DNA of 64,000 nucleotides from Loxodes magnus (Eukaryota; Ciliophora; Karyorelictea; Loxodida; Loxodidae), in assembly GCA_946699065.1 (NCBI GenBank), contig CAMPDV010001995.1, positions 1 through 64,000 of the forward strand. Reading direction: 5' to 3'. A program made the position numbers and the translations under genes. Below the pieces are notes generated by a model that worked only from the letters and a program-made list of their open reading frames with translations, was not told where the DNA came from and ran no database searches. Below are positions 13,234 to 25,859 of this stretch, piece by piece; position 1 is the stretch's first letter; each line of letters opens with the position of its first letter.

Positions 13234-14485
13234 CTATTGAGACAGTTTGAAGACAATTTTATAAATTTTAAGTTCTTATTTAAAAGTTTAATTAGCAAAT
13301 TAAAGCTTATTTACTTTATTAATTTGCAACTTTGACAAATAGACAATCTTCTATTAAAACCAAAAGTTGACAATCATTAGCCCCAAAATAATAATATAGT
13401 TGAGTAATAATCTTAAAATTGAAAAAATAGCTAGTTTTGACAGTTAAAAGAAAAGATTTGTATATTAATTGATCTAGAAAATAAGAAGATTATAAACTAG
13501 CTTTAATATATCTGGCTATGAGTTTTAAGTTAAGTAATAAATAATTTTACTTACTTAGTATACAGCATTAATTTAAACATTACAAAACTAGTCAATGTTA
13601 TTAAGATTTAGCACAACTTACTCATTCCAAATGAATTAGTTAATTTAGCTACTTAATGGTATAATAAAGAAAATTGTTAGTTAAATATTTAAATTGCATA
13701 AACTTAGATAGCTAATATGTAAATTAGTATATTGCTACTTAAAATAAAGCTTATATTATAATATCAGCTTATCTACTTTACTCTTTTATATATCTTTTTA
13801 TTTGCTATTTCATATTCTTATATTCATATTACTTTAAGATAGATTTTGAGCTAGAATCTTATAAGGGATTGCTAATTAATAAAACTAAATCTAATTTAGA
13901 TATTGTTTTATTGAATATGACTACCAAGCTGAAAAGTGTCTAAATGAAAATATTAATATTGAAAACTAAGAAAGCTTGATATTGATATAACTAATTTATC
14001 ACAAACTATTTGTATATTCTATTTAGATATCTATAGAAGCTAAAATTTAATATACTTATATATTTCTATTTTTATGTTCAGATAAGATAAAAAGCTTTTA
14101 CTATAACCTAGTCAATACATTTTTAAAATTAAATATCCATTTATTAAGTTGAATGTAGATCATCATTTTTGTTCAAATCTATTTTACAATCTACCTGCTT
14201 ATTTTAATCACCAACTTAAATATCAAATCTTTCAAAATTAAGAGAATCTATCAGTTAATTAAGCTAATTTACCAATTAGACCCTAAATCTCCTTATTCCT
14301 ATTACTACTCAACGTAACCGCTTAAATCATGGAATAGAAAAACCAAAGTAATCGATAATTTAGCAGATATTTTAACTCTACCCTTTAAATGGTTAGGCCT
14401 ATATAAAGAATCTTTATTGATATATCTAAGAAAATAAGCAAGAAGTTAAAACCTTAAATATAACTATTTAAATAAAATCTTAAGG
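13234..14485. other. Unresolved AT-rich region
   Basis: Frames are open and parts look protein-like (for example NELVNLATQWYNKEN near 13640 and NLPAYFNHQLKYQ near 14190), but there is no homologue in the window and no domain. It may hold one more decayed gene. Confidence 0.25.
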
Positions 14486-14720
14486 ATGCTACTCTTATAA
14501 TAATAGGGCAGCTACACTTATTAAATCAAATAATCATTTAGAAGCTATTGAGAACATTGATTAAGTCATTAATTAAATATCAAATCTCATTTCTCTTTAA
14601 GCACAAAAGCTATACACTCTATTAACTAGGAAATAATAAAGAAATTATCATAGAATATATATATCAAGTCTAATAACAAAAGAAAGTCTTGATAAAAGAT
14701 AATTCTTACAAGTTTGCAAA
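14486..14720 (+). pseudogene. TPR remnant
   Basis: Two degenerate TPR-like units can be read in different frames (SYNNRAATLIKS with HLEAIEN, then HKSYTLYQLGNN). They resemble the last TPR units of the TPR-pseudokinase family (YKHKGISLYKLG). No kinase-like domain follows; family B copy 2 begins about 160 bp downstream. Probably the stub of a further decayed family member. Confidence 0.4.
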
Positions 14721-14879
14721 CAAACTTTAAGTAAATATCACTCGTTATCTTCCTTTACTACATAATAGTTATAAAACTTAATAGATAGGATTTACCATAT
14801 AAAAGATAATAATTTCAAAATAAATATCTTTTAATTGTTTTAAAGAGCTTAAGTATAAAAGAAAAATATAAAACATATA

Positions 14880-15400
14880 GAGAAACCTGCTTTATTTGAA
14901 GCAACATATTTGGATACTACATATGTTACTATATCATCAACAATTATACGGATTCTAGAGCTTTTTAGCTTGTATTTTTTAATGTTTTTTATGAAGAGAA
15001 CTAGTAAAGAAGCATAATCTTTTTTAAGTTCTTAGAGTCTCCTCTCTATAATTTGCAAGATACTTCTTTATGAAAGCATAACAGATTGTTTAACCCTTTT
15101 TTGCATTTAAGAAATGAAAAAAAATATACCTTGGATGGTTTAGTTACATCAAGTTAAATTTAACCAGCTTCTTGTTCTACAAAATTAGAAAATGGAAAGG
15201 AAAAAATGATTCTAATGTAACTAACAACTTTTTCTGTTTTTTGAGATAAGCTTAGAAATAAATATTGCTAGTTTTTTTATTGCTACAAAGATATACACTC
15301 GTAAGATTTGTTGTAGTGATATTTAGAAGTAGAAGATAATATGATAATGAGTTTCCTGCTTTAAAAAATCAAAGTTGGATTTTTCCTCTTATAAAGAGGA
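14880..15400 (+). pseudogene. Family B element, copy 2 (N-terminal part)
   Basis: Aligns with the family B copies near 28.5 and 47.7 kb through the motifs DSRAF, FFKFLESPL and TKLENGK. One long frame covers most of it, but the 5' part differs by a 14-base length change and needs a frame change. The C-terminal half of the family is missing, because the minus-strand coiled-coil copy starts right after it. Function unknown. Confidence 0.55.
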
Positions 15401-15419
15401 TGTTTTTGACTCTTCATTT

Positions 15420-17110
15420 GACATCTCTCCACTTTAGCCCAAATTTTTCTGTACTCTCTACCTTTTTTTTGTGCTATACTCTTAATTATTACTTCTTTAA
15501 TTTGTTAAAATTTGTCTTTCTTCTAGGAATCGCTTCCTTAAAAAATTAAGAGCATTTCTTCAAAGATTTACTCCTAATTTAAATAATCACTTCCCTACTA
15601 AACCTAAAATTATCTTTTTACTTTCTTTTCTTCTATTTTATCTTCTTTCATTCTAATTCATTTATCCAGCTTTATAAAGCTTAAATTAATTATCATTGCT
15701 TGATAACTATATCTGAATTCGCTGCTCTACCTGTTCTTCATTTTCGAATATGAAAGCATCATCTCATAGCGAAACCTATTTTGACATCTTTTAATATTTA
15801 CTTTCATTATTCTAAGATTAATAGATTCAAATTTCATTTCTTTATCCGAATCTTCATTCTTATACCTTCCTTAAGCCTTTAGTTTCTCTTAGTTTTCCTA
15901 AGGTTTAGTTTATATCTTCTCAAATACTACTTATTTTTAGGGTTGATTAAAATCTCTACTCCGGTACTCTTTTTCTTTCAATGAGCTCTTTGTTTTTTGG
16001 CTAAATTGTAATTCAGAGTCTTTTTTCTATTATTTATCTTAAACTTTAATAGCCCTATATGGTTTTCTCTACTCCAACTTATACTTTGAAGATTCAAAAT
16101 CAATTTCCTTTAATAAGTCATCAAATTCATTTTATCTAGCAGTTAAAATGGTAAGCACTTGCTTCCTTTTATTTAACTTATTCCTTTCCTTTTTCCTCTT
16201 TGATAATGGTCTAATTTTAGGCGCTTAAAAATTTTGAGATTGCAAGGCATTTATTTTTTTGTTCATCTGCGGTTGTTATAAAGTTTTATTATGTTTATAT
16301 GTCTTTATACAAACTTATCATTTTCATAGCCTAGCTCTATATCTAGTCTTCTAAATTTATACCTTGCTCGTCTTTTTTTCTTAACTTTTCTGTGGTTGCT
16401 TTTAGATCTAGTTTAATTAAACTTTTTAACTAACTTATCACTTCGCTTTCTAAGGAGGCCTTGTTCTCTTCATCAACTTCTATCTTAATTATCACCAATT
16501 TATTATCTTGAGAAGCAGTTACAGCACTATTCAAAGTACTTAATTACGATTCTCTTTGCTAGATTTATTCAACCTTTATTGGAGCAACTTCTATTACGAT
16601 TTGCTGAGAGGGTTTCTTTGAGTTTTACTAACATCTTAAAGAGTGTTCTTCGAAAGCATATTTTCATTTCTTGAATAATTAGAACTATCTTAGCTCTTAA
16701 TCTCATTGTTTGATTTCTACTCAGAGGGAGATTTATCAGGAGTTTCCTCTAATTATCCCCCCTTTTCTTCGCTAATTTATTAGCTTCTCTTTTGATAAGA
16801 GATTAGACTTTTTAAAGAGCTAATTATTCTTCTACATTAGCTTGTTCGTAAAAAATTAGACATTTTTCATTCTCTTGGTTAATGCTTTTGATAGTACCTT
16901 ATAGATTTCCTTATTTTTTAACGTAGTTTTTCAGTTACTAATTGACCAAAATATCAGGCATCTAGTTAATTCTCTAGATGGTATCATATTGCTGCTATGA
17001 GACTTAACAGGAGCATTCTAATTGATAGTTTATTCTCTTCCTCTCCTAAAATCCTTTTATCCTTATTGCTCTACCTTTTGTGACTAAGTTAGAAGCTTAG
17101 ATTAATTTTA
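15420..17110 (-). CDS. Coiled-coil family protein, copy 2
   Basis: Minus strand. Protein-like segments in order: SQQQYDTIQRINQMP, YEQANVEEQLALQK, EETPDKSPSEQKSN, ARQNEFDDLLKEID, NEEQVEQRIQIQLSS, FKLYKAGQMNQNER and EYRKIWAKVER. It is rich in Q, E, K and S, with heptad-like spacing and no membrane segment, suggesting a cytoskeletal or scaffold protein (inference). The segment VEQRIQIQL...QFKL is clearly shared with the plus-strand copy at 26745-27440 (VEQQIKIQL...QFKL). At least three single-base frame changes are required. It starts next to the divergent gene at about 17130. Confidence 0.55.
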
Positions 17111-17129
17111 GTTCATCTTTAATACTTAT

Positions 17130-18975
17130 AAGAGGTAAATTAAACCTTCATTAGTATTTTAATACTTCTTTTATTTAATGCTACTATATTCAATCTATTA
17201 TAAATATACTGTAATATTTGTCATCTATTATTAAGCCTTCTAAATTTAAATTTCCTTTTCTTATAAATCATTTTTTAGCTTTAGACCTAATTTTGCACTA
17301 ACTTAATGCTAGTTTATCCTAATTCCTAAACATTGTAATTAGACCTTTCTTTTTCATTAAATTATTGCCTTTCTAGGTTAAAGTAGATGACACAAATTAT
17401 AAATCAGACTTAAATCCTACTTTTCTTTACTTCTCTATATAACCATAAGCCTCTTATTTCCTTATTTCTGATGCTTATTTTAACTATACAGATATATTTA
17501 TCTAGGATTTTGCTTACTTAACTAATGATTAGAGAGCATTTAGAGTATATTTTATTAAGAATCAACTAAATCTTATTATATAGGCTAAATATAGAATACT
17601 GAGTATGGATTGTATAATTACTTTCTAACTTTAGTAAGGCTGAGAAGCATTCACTGTTTGGCTAGGCTTAGTCTAGCTCTTATTAGAATAGTATAAAGAG
17701 ACTTGGATCAAAGGTAAGCGTAGTCTATTAACTAACCTAAGATGTTTAAATGAAACTTAATGTATAACTACTAGAGAGAAGGTTGAATAGTGTATTATAT
17801 ATTAACCATCTCGTTGGCATTAAAAGCACTATTTATGTTTATATAAATCCATTATTCATTTTAATCCTAATTAATTGAGTTACCAAGTCAATGTAATTAC
17901 TTAAATGAAGAGATAATTAGATTAGCGTTAAATGGAAACTTAATCATCCATTTATTCAGTTAGTAAACTCTAATTTATTTCTAAGAAGTTAAGCTCAGTT
18001 CTCATTATACCAGTTCTTTACTGCTCTGGAAAGATCTTTGAAGAGATTGGATGATATTCTTCTACCTAAAAATAGAGAAAGATTGAAGCAATAAAAAATT
18101 GAGAAAGCGTTGACTTTATTAAAGTCTAGAACTAAGGAATCCTTAGAATTGATTACTTGGCTATTTATTATAAAACAGAGTCTTGAAGATTTAAAGTGAC
18201 TTGTTCCGATTAAGATTTCATTAATAAAAGCGAGTAGATTATGAAATTTAATCTACCCAAACTTCTCGAGAGTCAGTTTTATAACCAAATGACTCTTCTG
18301 TATTCAAGAATTAGTATCTTATGAATAATACTCAAATGTTAGCTTGACTTCAAAGCTCTGAGAGGTATATATTATAGCTTAATTATTTATATTTTGATCT
18401 TTCTCTTCCTTCCTGCGTTTGTATTGCATATATGAAAAGTATAAAAAACTCCACAGTCTTTTTAAAAACATCTTCTCTGATTTTCAGTTAAGAAAAACTT
18501 AGGATTATAACTAAAATACTACAACTAGAAACAATTAAGATAAGAAAATTCTACAAATCTCTAATCATTAATGAGGAAACCCATTAAGCATAAAATAAAG
18601 GTAATAAGGTAGTCTAAGATATTAATCCTCTTAAGCTATAGAAACTTAATCTTATTATTTCTAGTTAAGAGAACATAAATTAAAGAAGTTACATTGATTG
18701 AACATGCATCAAGAAATAATATAAGTGATATAGATTCTCAGTTTTAAAAAGGATTAACTATATTTTAATATAAGAAGCTAGGAATCTTCATATGAAGACA
18801 CCAAAATTGGTTAAACTAAGGTGAAATAGCAAATGGTTTCATAGTTAAATATTGAGGTAAGTAAATTTAATTCCTCCAAAAAGATCCATTTAAAGCTAAA
18901 TCCCAGAACTAGATTACCATTAAGTTTTTTAACTTAAGATAAAATAGAACATTTGAATTTATTTTACTCATTTGA
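17130..18975 (+). CDS. Unknown protein with hydrophobic segments
   Basis: A single reading frame stays protein-like from about 17130 to TGA at 18973. Motifs in order: LIRPFFF-like hydrophobic start, DDTNYKSDLNPTFLYF, YFNYTDIFIQDFAYLT, QQGWEAFTVWLGL, RCLNETQCITTRE, YCSGKIFEEIGWYSS, ESWRFKVTCSDQDF, the hydrophobic stretch YSLIIYILIFLFL, then EHASRNNISDID and GEIANGFIVKYW. TGA codes W at least eight times, mixed with TGG. The first in-frame ATG is at 17605, inside apparently coding sequence, so the true start or a first exon is unresolved. TGA at 18433 is an alternative stop. A diverged partial copy lies at 7340-7800. No family recognised. Confidence 0.5.
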
Positions 18976-19642
18976 TTCAATTTATTTAAATAGTAAACTA
19001 AATGCTTAATTATTAAGTTACTCTAAGAATCATAACTTTTGCTTTATAATAATTGTGAGTTCCTACAAGCTCCTTTCATTTTATACATATCATTTAATTT
19101 TTAATTACCTATGTTTAATAATTAGTAAATGAACGAATTTCTCTTTTTATATATCTTATAGAAAATAAGTTTTTAATAACTTATTTCTGATTTGTGCTTA
19201 ACTGGAATCTTATTAAAATGAATGATCTTTAATACTCTAAAATGGAATACTAATTGTAAATTCTAAGATTGGATCTAAATTGTTAGATTTATTAGATTGA
19301 GCTGATATTAAAACTTAGCATTGTTATTTATCATTTTTCTTTTTATTTTCAACTTTAGTCTTTAGATAAGAAAATTAGTCTCTATTATTTTGCATTATGA
19401 AGCATATTTTAAACTTTCGAAGCTAAAGTTTAAGATGATAAATATTAAGCATCTTATCATATACCCATTATTATCATCATTTGTAAAAGGCACTTTTAAC
19501 CTCAAGAAATATAAAATACCTTAGCTTTAATTAATTAGCATTAAACAAGCAGCTATTATATATTTCTATCATTATGAAGATTATATTCTTTACTATCTAA
19601 TTGTTTTAAAATAATACTTAAAATAAAACGCAATAATTAATA
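18976..19642. other. AT-rich spacer between convergent genes
   Basis: Lies between the plus-strand gene ending at 18975 and the minus-strand TPR-kinase ending at 19643. No gene, repeat or RNA recognised. Confidence 0.35.
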
Positions 19643-22536
19643 TCAAATATTCAATTTTCCTTTTTCATTCTTTTTATTCGAATTTTGTCTTTCATACTAT
19701 TCATTTACATCCTTCATATTCTCTTTCTCTTCCATTGTTGACTACTGAGAAGACTTCATATTATAAGCTTAATCTTCTGTTTTATTCTCCAACTACTAGA
19801 AGTTTTCCTATTACACCTAATTGATATTCTACTCTTCTCTTCTAGATATCTTGCGTGAAATTCCCGCCTATTCATTTTGCTAAGCTTATTGAAGTTGCTC
19901 TTTTTATTGGTTTTAGCTCTTCCACTTTTTTTTAATTTAATCTACTTATCTTCTAAAGCTATAAATATCTGGTCTTATGGATTAATCATAGCTAAAGCAT
20001 TAAAGCAATAGATGAGCTAATTCTGGTACTTAAGTTATCTCATTTGAAAACGAGGGGATTTTATTATCTACGCAAATAGCTTTCGTGAATTATACCAAAT
20101 TATTTAAGTCTGGAAAAGGTAAACGCTCATTGAAAATTTCTACTGCTATACAAGCAAGAGATCATATATCACTTTTCTAACTCACTTTGTTATTAAATAT
20201 CTCAGGAGCTATTCATTAAAGAGATCCTCTAGCTTTTAATGTAGAAGTGACGTTAGCTTCACTAGCTATTTCAAAGTCTGCAATTTTTGGAGAATCACTA
20301 TCATCTAACAAAACATTCTAAGATTTAAGATCTCTATGAACTAAATTTTTGGAATGAATAGCTTGTACACCTTCAGCGATTTAGCAAAGCAAATTTAGTT
20401 TTCTGAAAAACCTTATTGGGGATTCTTTTGACCAATCACAAAGTAATTGTTTATTTTATATTATTTTGAATAAGCTTCCCTTAGATATATAGTCAGTTAA
20501 GAGACAAAATGCATAATTTCCTTATTCTGAAGCATCAATAGAGGCTCCTGTAATTCTTAGAACTCTTTGATTATTCACCGATAATAAAGCTTTACATTCT
20601 AGATAAAAATCGTCTAATAGCTTTAGTAAATCTTCTTATGAGTTCAATTTTTTAAGAGCGTATTTTTATCCTTCTATCTTTATAAGATAAACAATACTTT
20701 AACCACCTTTATCTAAGATTTTCAGTTTAGATTAAAATTATTAATTAGGAATTAAATCTTTGTAATTTCAGATTCTTATTTGAGATCTTATATCCTATCC
20801 AGCTTCATTTTGTTTTAAAAGCTATCAGATATCATCTAAAGTTGTTTGTTAAGAGTTTTATAATTATTTATTTATTTCAATTATTTAAGGAATTGAAAGC
20901 TTAGAATCAAGTTATTTAACCCTATTATAACTTTCAAGAGCTTCTCTATATTAGCCTAGACTTTGCAAAGCAACACCTTTACTATAAAGAGTTTAGCATT
21001 TATGGGCTCAAGTTTTATAGCTATATTATAGCAGTCTATTGCTTCTTAGTATCTCTCCAAACTGTTTAAAGAGTTTCCTTTGTTAACATGCGCATAGACT
21101 AAAGCTGAATCAAGTTTAATCGCTATGTTATAACAGTCTATCGCTTCTTAATATCTTTATAAACCGTTCAGAGAATCTCCTTTATTAACATATGCATAGA
21201 CTAAAGTTGAATCTAGTTGGATAGCTAACGTTAAGCAGTTTATCGCATCTACATATCTTCCCAAATTGTTCAATGAGCCTCCTTTATTGCTATATATAAC
21301 AGCCTTATTTGGATAAAGCTATATAGCTATATTATAACAATCTATAGCTTCTTAGTATTATTCCAATTTGTTATGAGAATACCTTTGCTATAGAATGCAT
21401 AAGCAAAACTTGGATCAAGTTTGATAGCTTCATTAAAATAATCTATTGCTTATTAGAATTTTCCCAGATTATTAAGAGATAAGCCTTTGTTATAGTATGC
21501 ATAAGCATTTTCTTGATCAAGTTTGATAGCTTTATTATAACTCTCTATTGCATCTTCATATTTTCCCAAGTTATTAAGAGATATTCCTTTAATATGGTGT
21601 GTGTAAGCTTAATTAGCGTCTAGTTTTAAAGCTATATTAAAACTATCTATAGATTCTAAATAACTTCCCATTCTGCTAAGAGAGTCTCCTTTTTTAGTAT
21701 GCACATAAGCCACTTATGGAACAAGTTGAATAGCTTTATTATAGCAATCTAAAGCTTATTTATGTCTTTCTAAACTGCTTAAAGTATCTCCTTTGTTGAT
21801 ATACACATCAGAATCATTTGGATAGAACTTGATAGCTTAATTATAGCAATCTATTGCTTCTTAGTATAAGCATAATTTTCTCAATGAGTCTCCTTTGCTA
21901 ACATATGCAACTACCATATCTGGATAAAGTTATATAGCTATATTAAAGCATTCTATAGCCTTTTAGTATTATTCCAATTTGTTATGAGAGTTGCCTTTGC
22001 TATATTATGCATAAGCATAATTCGAATCAAGTTGGATAGCTATATTAAAACACTCTATTGCTTCTATGTATTTCTCTAATATATTAAGAGAAATTCCTTT
22101 GTTACAGTGTGTAATATAGTCTTTAGGATCAAGTTTGATTGTTAAATTATAGCATTCTATAGCTTCTGTATATCTTCCCAATTTTCTTAGAGTATCCCCT
22201 TTGTTACTATATAAAATTGGCCTATTTTATCAAGTTTGATAGCTTTATTATAGCAATCTAATGCTTCTTAATATTTTTGCAATCTTCCCAAAGAGTTACC
22301 TTTGTTGCTATATGCAGTAGCAATATTTGGATCAAGTTAAATAGCTATATTAAAGCATTCTATAGCTTCTTAGTATTTCCCCAAATGATTAAGGGCATCC
22401 CTTTGCTACATCTAGCAAAAGCATTCTTTGGAGCAAGTTAGATAGCTATGTGATAACTGTCTACTGCCTGTTAGTAATTGCTCTAAATATGAAGAGTGAT
22501 TGCTTGGCTAATTTGGAAGTGGACTTTTTGAGACAT
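19643..22536 (-). CDS. TPR-kinase copy G, HRD intact, DFG as DFE
   Basis: Minus strand; start MSQKVHF at 22536, TGA stop at 19643-19645. About 15 TPR units are followed by a complete TKL-like kinase domain: glycine loop LDKGGQSIVYL, ALKKL, HRDLKSQN with the catalytic Asp, ADFEIA where ADFGLA is usual, GSLQWIAPE, DIWSLAC, RPDIYSF. The metal-binding Asp is kept and only the Gly of DFG is Glu, so this copy may still be active, unlike its paralogues. W in QWIAPE is TGA, a position that is W in TKL kinases. A Q-rich tail of about 90 residues follows. Single-base losses near 21382 and 22396 and another indel near 22220 break the TPR frame; the kinase frame is clean. Probably a Ser/Thr signalling kinase with TPR-mediated partner binding (inference). 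Confidence 0.8.
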
Positions 22537-23379
22537 ATTGATAGTGAATAGTAAATAATGGAATATAGTTATATGATTATAGTATAAATGGTAGTTACTT
22601 AGATTAGATATGATATTGATTATGAAGAGTTGGTATGATAATGAAGGGATAATTAAATTAGTTAATGTAATAAGGTTTATTTGGTAGTCTAATTTGGAAA
22701 TTAAAGTATGATAAATCTAATTCTTAATTAGATTATATGCTTCTATCATTCTAACTTTGGACCTCAATGTTTAGATAGGTATTAATTGATTTAGTAAGGT
22801 TAGTTTGGATTTAAATAGGTAATTTAAAGCTACTGAGTTATATTAAAAGAGGGGAAATATTGATCTGGCTTATATACGTAAGGATATAGGTTTAGCTATA
22901 CTGTTGGTAGGCTTAAAATATAGTTTGATGTTAATACAAAAGACTTTTGATTTATACCTATTAAGAGTAATTATCTAGCTAAATCTTAAGTTACTTATTA
23001 ATATCTTAAAATAAAGCTTATTAAATCAGAACTTTTAACTTACTAAATATTAGTCTATTTATACAAATCCTTAAATATATGCTATTTATTACTTACCTAA
23101 TATTTAAGTCACTAAGGCTAATGCCATATCATTGCTTAATCCTGCACAATATCCAACTGTTTAACAAATTACATCATTTCTATACTTCAAATTAGATACA
23201 TTACCTATAAGATCTTAGAGATACTACAAAATTTACATTCTAGATAAATATTCCAAGCTAGTTACTGGCTTTTTCCAATCCTTATGATCTAGATTGTGTA
23301 AGTTACTCGATATACAATAATAGATGAGGATGTAATTTTACTATATAGCAATTTAAAAGGAATATAATAAAACTTAATT
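22537..23379. other. Unresolved region
   Basis: A short protein-like plus-strand frame (DLRDTTKFTF, NPYDLDCVSYS) ends at a TGA near 23322 but has no match elsewhere. The 150 bp upstream of the TPR-kinase start are AT-rich. Confidence 0.25.
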
Positions 23380-24730
23380 ACTTTTATTTTGCTAATGGAA
23401 GCTACCCTTAAGACTAATTAATGACAGATTTTAAGACTACAGAGAACTAAATTTTTATAATTAAAGAAGTAACTAACTGTTAAGAAGCTTGGATTGGAAT
23501 TAAATCACAAATATTTACTATCAACATTTCAAAATCTACAGATTAAGTCTTAGTAGGATAAATTACAACCAGAGCTCTATCTATTTTATGCTATTATCAT
23601 TTTTCACTCATAAGTGCATTATTAAATACAGTCATTGGGATAACCTTTGGGTATACCAGTCAAGTTCTCTTCGTAGAAAGAAAAACAAAATGCTTAAAAC
23701 TTCTAAGATTTATCAGAGCAAACTTATTAGCAGGAGAAGACAAAAAAACTTAACTTCTGAGCAGAAATCTAATACATAATATAAAGACTATTATTAAACG
23801 GAAAGACTAATTAAAGCAAAAGAAATAGCAAACTTGAAGGTTGCCTGCTAAGTAACGTCCAGAATTAAACTTTTCCTTAGTAATAGCAAGGAGTGCCTAT
23901 TTAAAGAAGTGATATTACAAGCTATAAATTAGATCCTATGCACATTAAAATAAGATATAAAATAAAGTGCAGATTTAGTAACAATCACCACACAATTTAC
24001 CAGCAGCTTAGAGAAAAAATTATGAATATTAAATTAAAGATTGTCTAAAAATCCAGAAAAAGGCCTTTATAAACTAAATAATTTAAGTTTTAGCCAAAGA
24101 AAGTAAACTAAGAAAAGCACGAATTAAAAATACTGAATTAAGAACATACAAGCTGCAAATAACATTTCTAGAGCAAAAAATTATAGAAAAAAGTATAAGC
24201 TTTGAATTTACCTTGATAACCCAAATAATCTATATCAGAAAGTTCAAAATTTTATCTTTTAACTCCATCAATAAGATTAGAGATAGTTTAAAAAGCATAG
24301 AAGCAAATTAAAAGTATTAAATTTGACTATTAGTAAAACTATGCTTAAAACTAAGAAAATCTTAATAAGGTATTTATTTTGATTGGTTGTGCCAAACAAA
24401 ATTTAAGTTGATAAAATTCTTCCAGAAGCATAAGACATTCTATTAAGAACTTTAAGCGATTAATAGAAGTATGTAAAATTCAGTATAATCAATATCTTTA
24501 TACACAGCAGAAATTATAGTCCTACTTAACTAAATACAAAAATTAAAGCTGAAAGCATTAATAAATTTTTATAAAGAGTTCTGAAAAAGAAATCTAATAA
24601 GCTAAGTCTTTTATATATAATTAAATCAGGCAAATAACCTAAACATTATACAAGGAATATCAATCTTTTAAAACTTCTCTTTCAAAATAGATGCCTAATT
24701 GTTATAAGTTTTCACTATATATGAATCAAT
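23380..24730 (+). pseudogene. Family B element, copy 3 (C-terminal part)
   Basis: From about 23588 one frame reads for some 370 codons with TAA/TAG as Gln and TGA as Trp. It shares KNLTSEQK, ADLVTITTQF, LEKKLWILNQ and DNPNNLYQ with the copies at 5.3-5.7 and 55.0-55.6 kb (TSEYKLLSLYG, DLVKVILQF, TNPNNLIQ). This is the best-preserved C-terminal half. The N-terminal FKFLE half is not recognisable. Function unknown; the sequence is basic and Q/N-rich with no membrane segment. Confidence 0.5.
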
Positions 24731-25859
24731 AACTTAATTACTTTTCTATAAATATTAGCTTTCTCATTTTTACTTGGTTTGAAGGAAGATTATTTATACA
24801 AATCTCCTTCATTTAATAAAGAGTAGTAACTAAGCATCATTAAGCTGTTTAGAAGATATAAGAATTATAAAAATTAATGTTTGCAGTTGAATCATAAAGT
24901 TATGGATAAATCACTACTTAAGTATATCTTTATAAAAAGAGCTCTTCATAGTATTAGTATTACCAAAACTAAAATAAAGACAGTTTAATCCAATATATGC
25001 TCATCCATAATAGATATCACTTGTGATATTATTATATTGCAGAGCTTAAGAAAATAAAAAGTCTTAATAGGCTTAGAAGGAATGAAATATGTATATAGAG
25101 TAATTAGTTTACTACTATTTTCATCACTGTATCTTCTAAAAACCTTAATAAAATAATTATTTTTTACTTTAAATTCTATCTCACTGATTTTAATTAAACA
25201 TTACGAGACTTTTTGTCTTATATCATTTCCTAGTCTAAACCAGTATAACTGGTTGCGAGGAAGATACCTATTCCGGATGTCAAGCTGGTTTAAACTAAGA
25301 TGAACTTAATGATAGTGAGAAAGTTTTAGTAACTTAACTAAAAGTATATTAAAGACATACTAGTAATGTTTCTATTTGAAGATGATATATTTAAATAGTT
25401 GTATTGGTTTGATTATTCTTATATTTGGATAATATTGATTACACTGTTAAAAAGTGTAAATGTAAAACTAGAATCTCAAATATCTTACCTATTATATACA
25501 AGTGATAGCATTTTAGAATAGAAGTTTAATCATCTATCATTATAACTTAAATATGTTATTAGCTTAGAATTATGATGTACAGTAGTTTTAATGTTTTATA
25601 TGCTTTATTTATAGTTAATTAGGTTTTCATTTAGTTACAACTTAATCTTTTATTTATGACTTCAAATATCATTAGTCAGTATAATCGTACTTATTATTGT
25701 AGATTATTTATCCTAGTGTAACTTCTTGGTATATCCATAAACATAAGAGAAAACATATAATATAGTTCCAAATTAACCGCAGTTACTACATTTTTTCACT
25801 AATATACAGCAACTTTATTTATCAACTCAGATAGTGGCTTTTCAAATGCTAAATCCTTT
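24731..25859. other. Unresolved region with one inverted repeat
   Basis: No gene recognised. It contains a compact, less AT-rich inverted repeat at 25230-25300, listed separately. Confidence 0.3.
25230..25300. repeat. Inverted repeat with nested hairpin
   Basis: The left arm TAGTCTAAACCAG and the right arm CTGGTTTAAACTA are near-perfect reverse complements about 40 bases apart. A smaller CCAG/CTGG stem lies just inside the left arm. The block is less AT-rich than its surroundings. It could be a structured RNA, a miniature transposon end or chance; no tRNA boxes are present. Confidence 0.35.
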
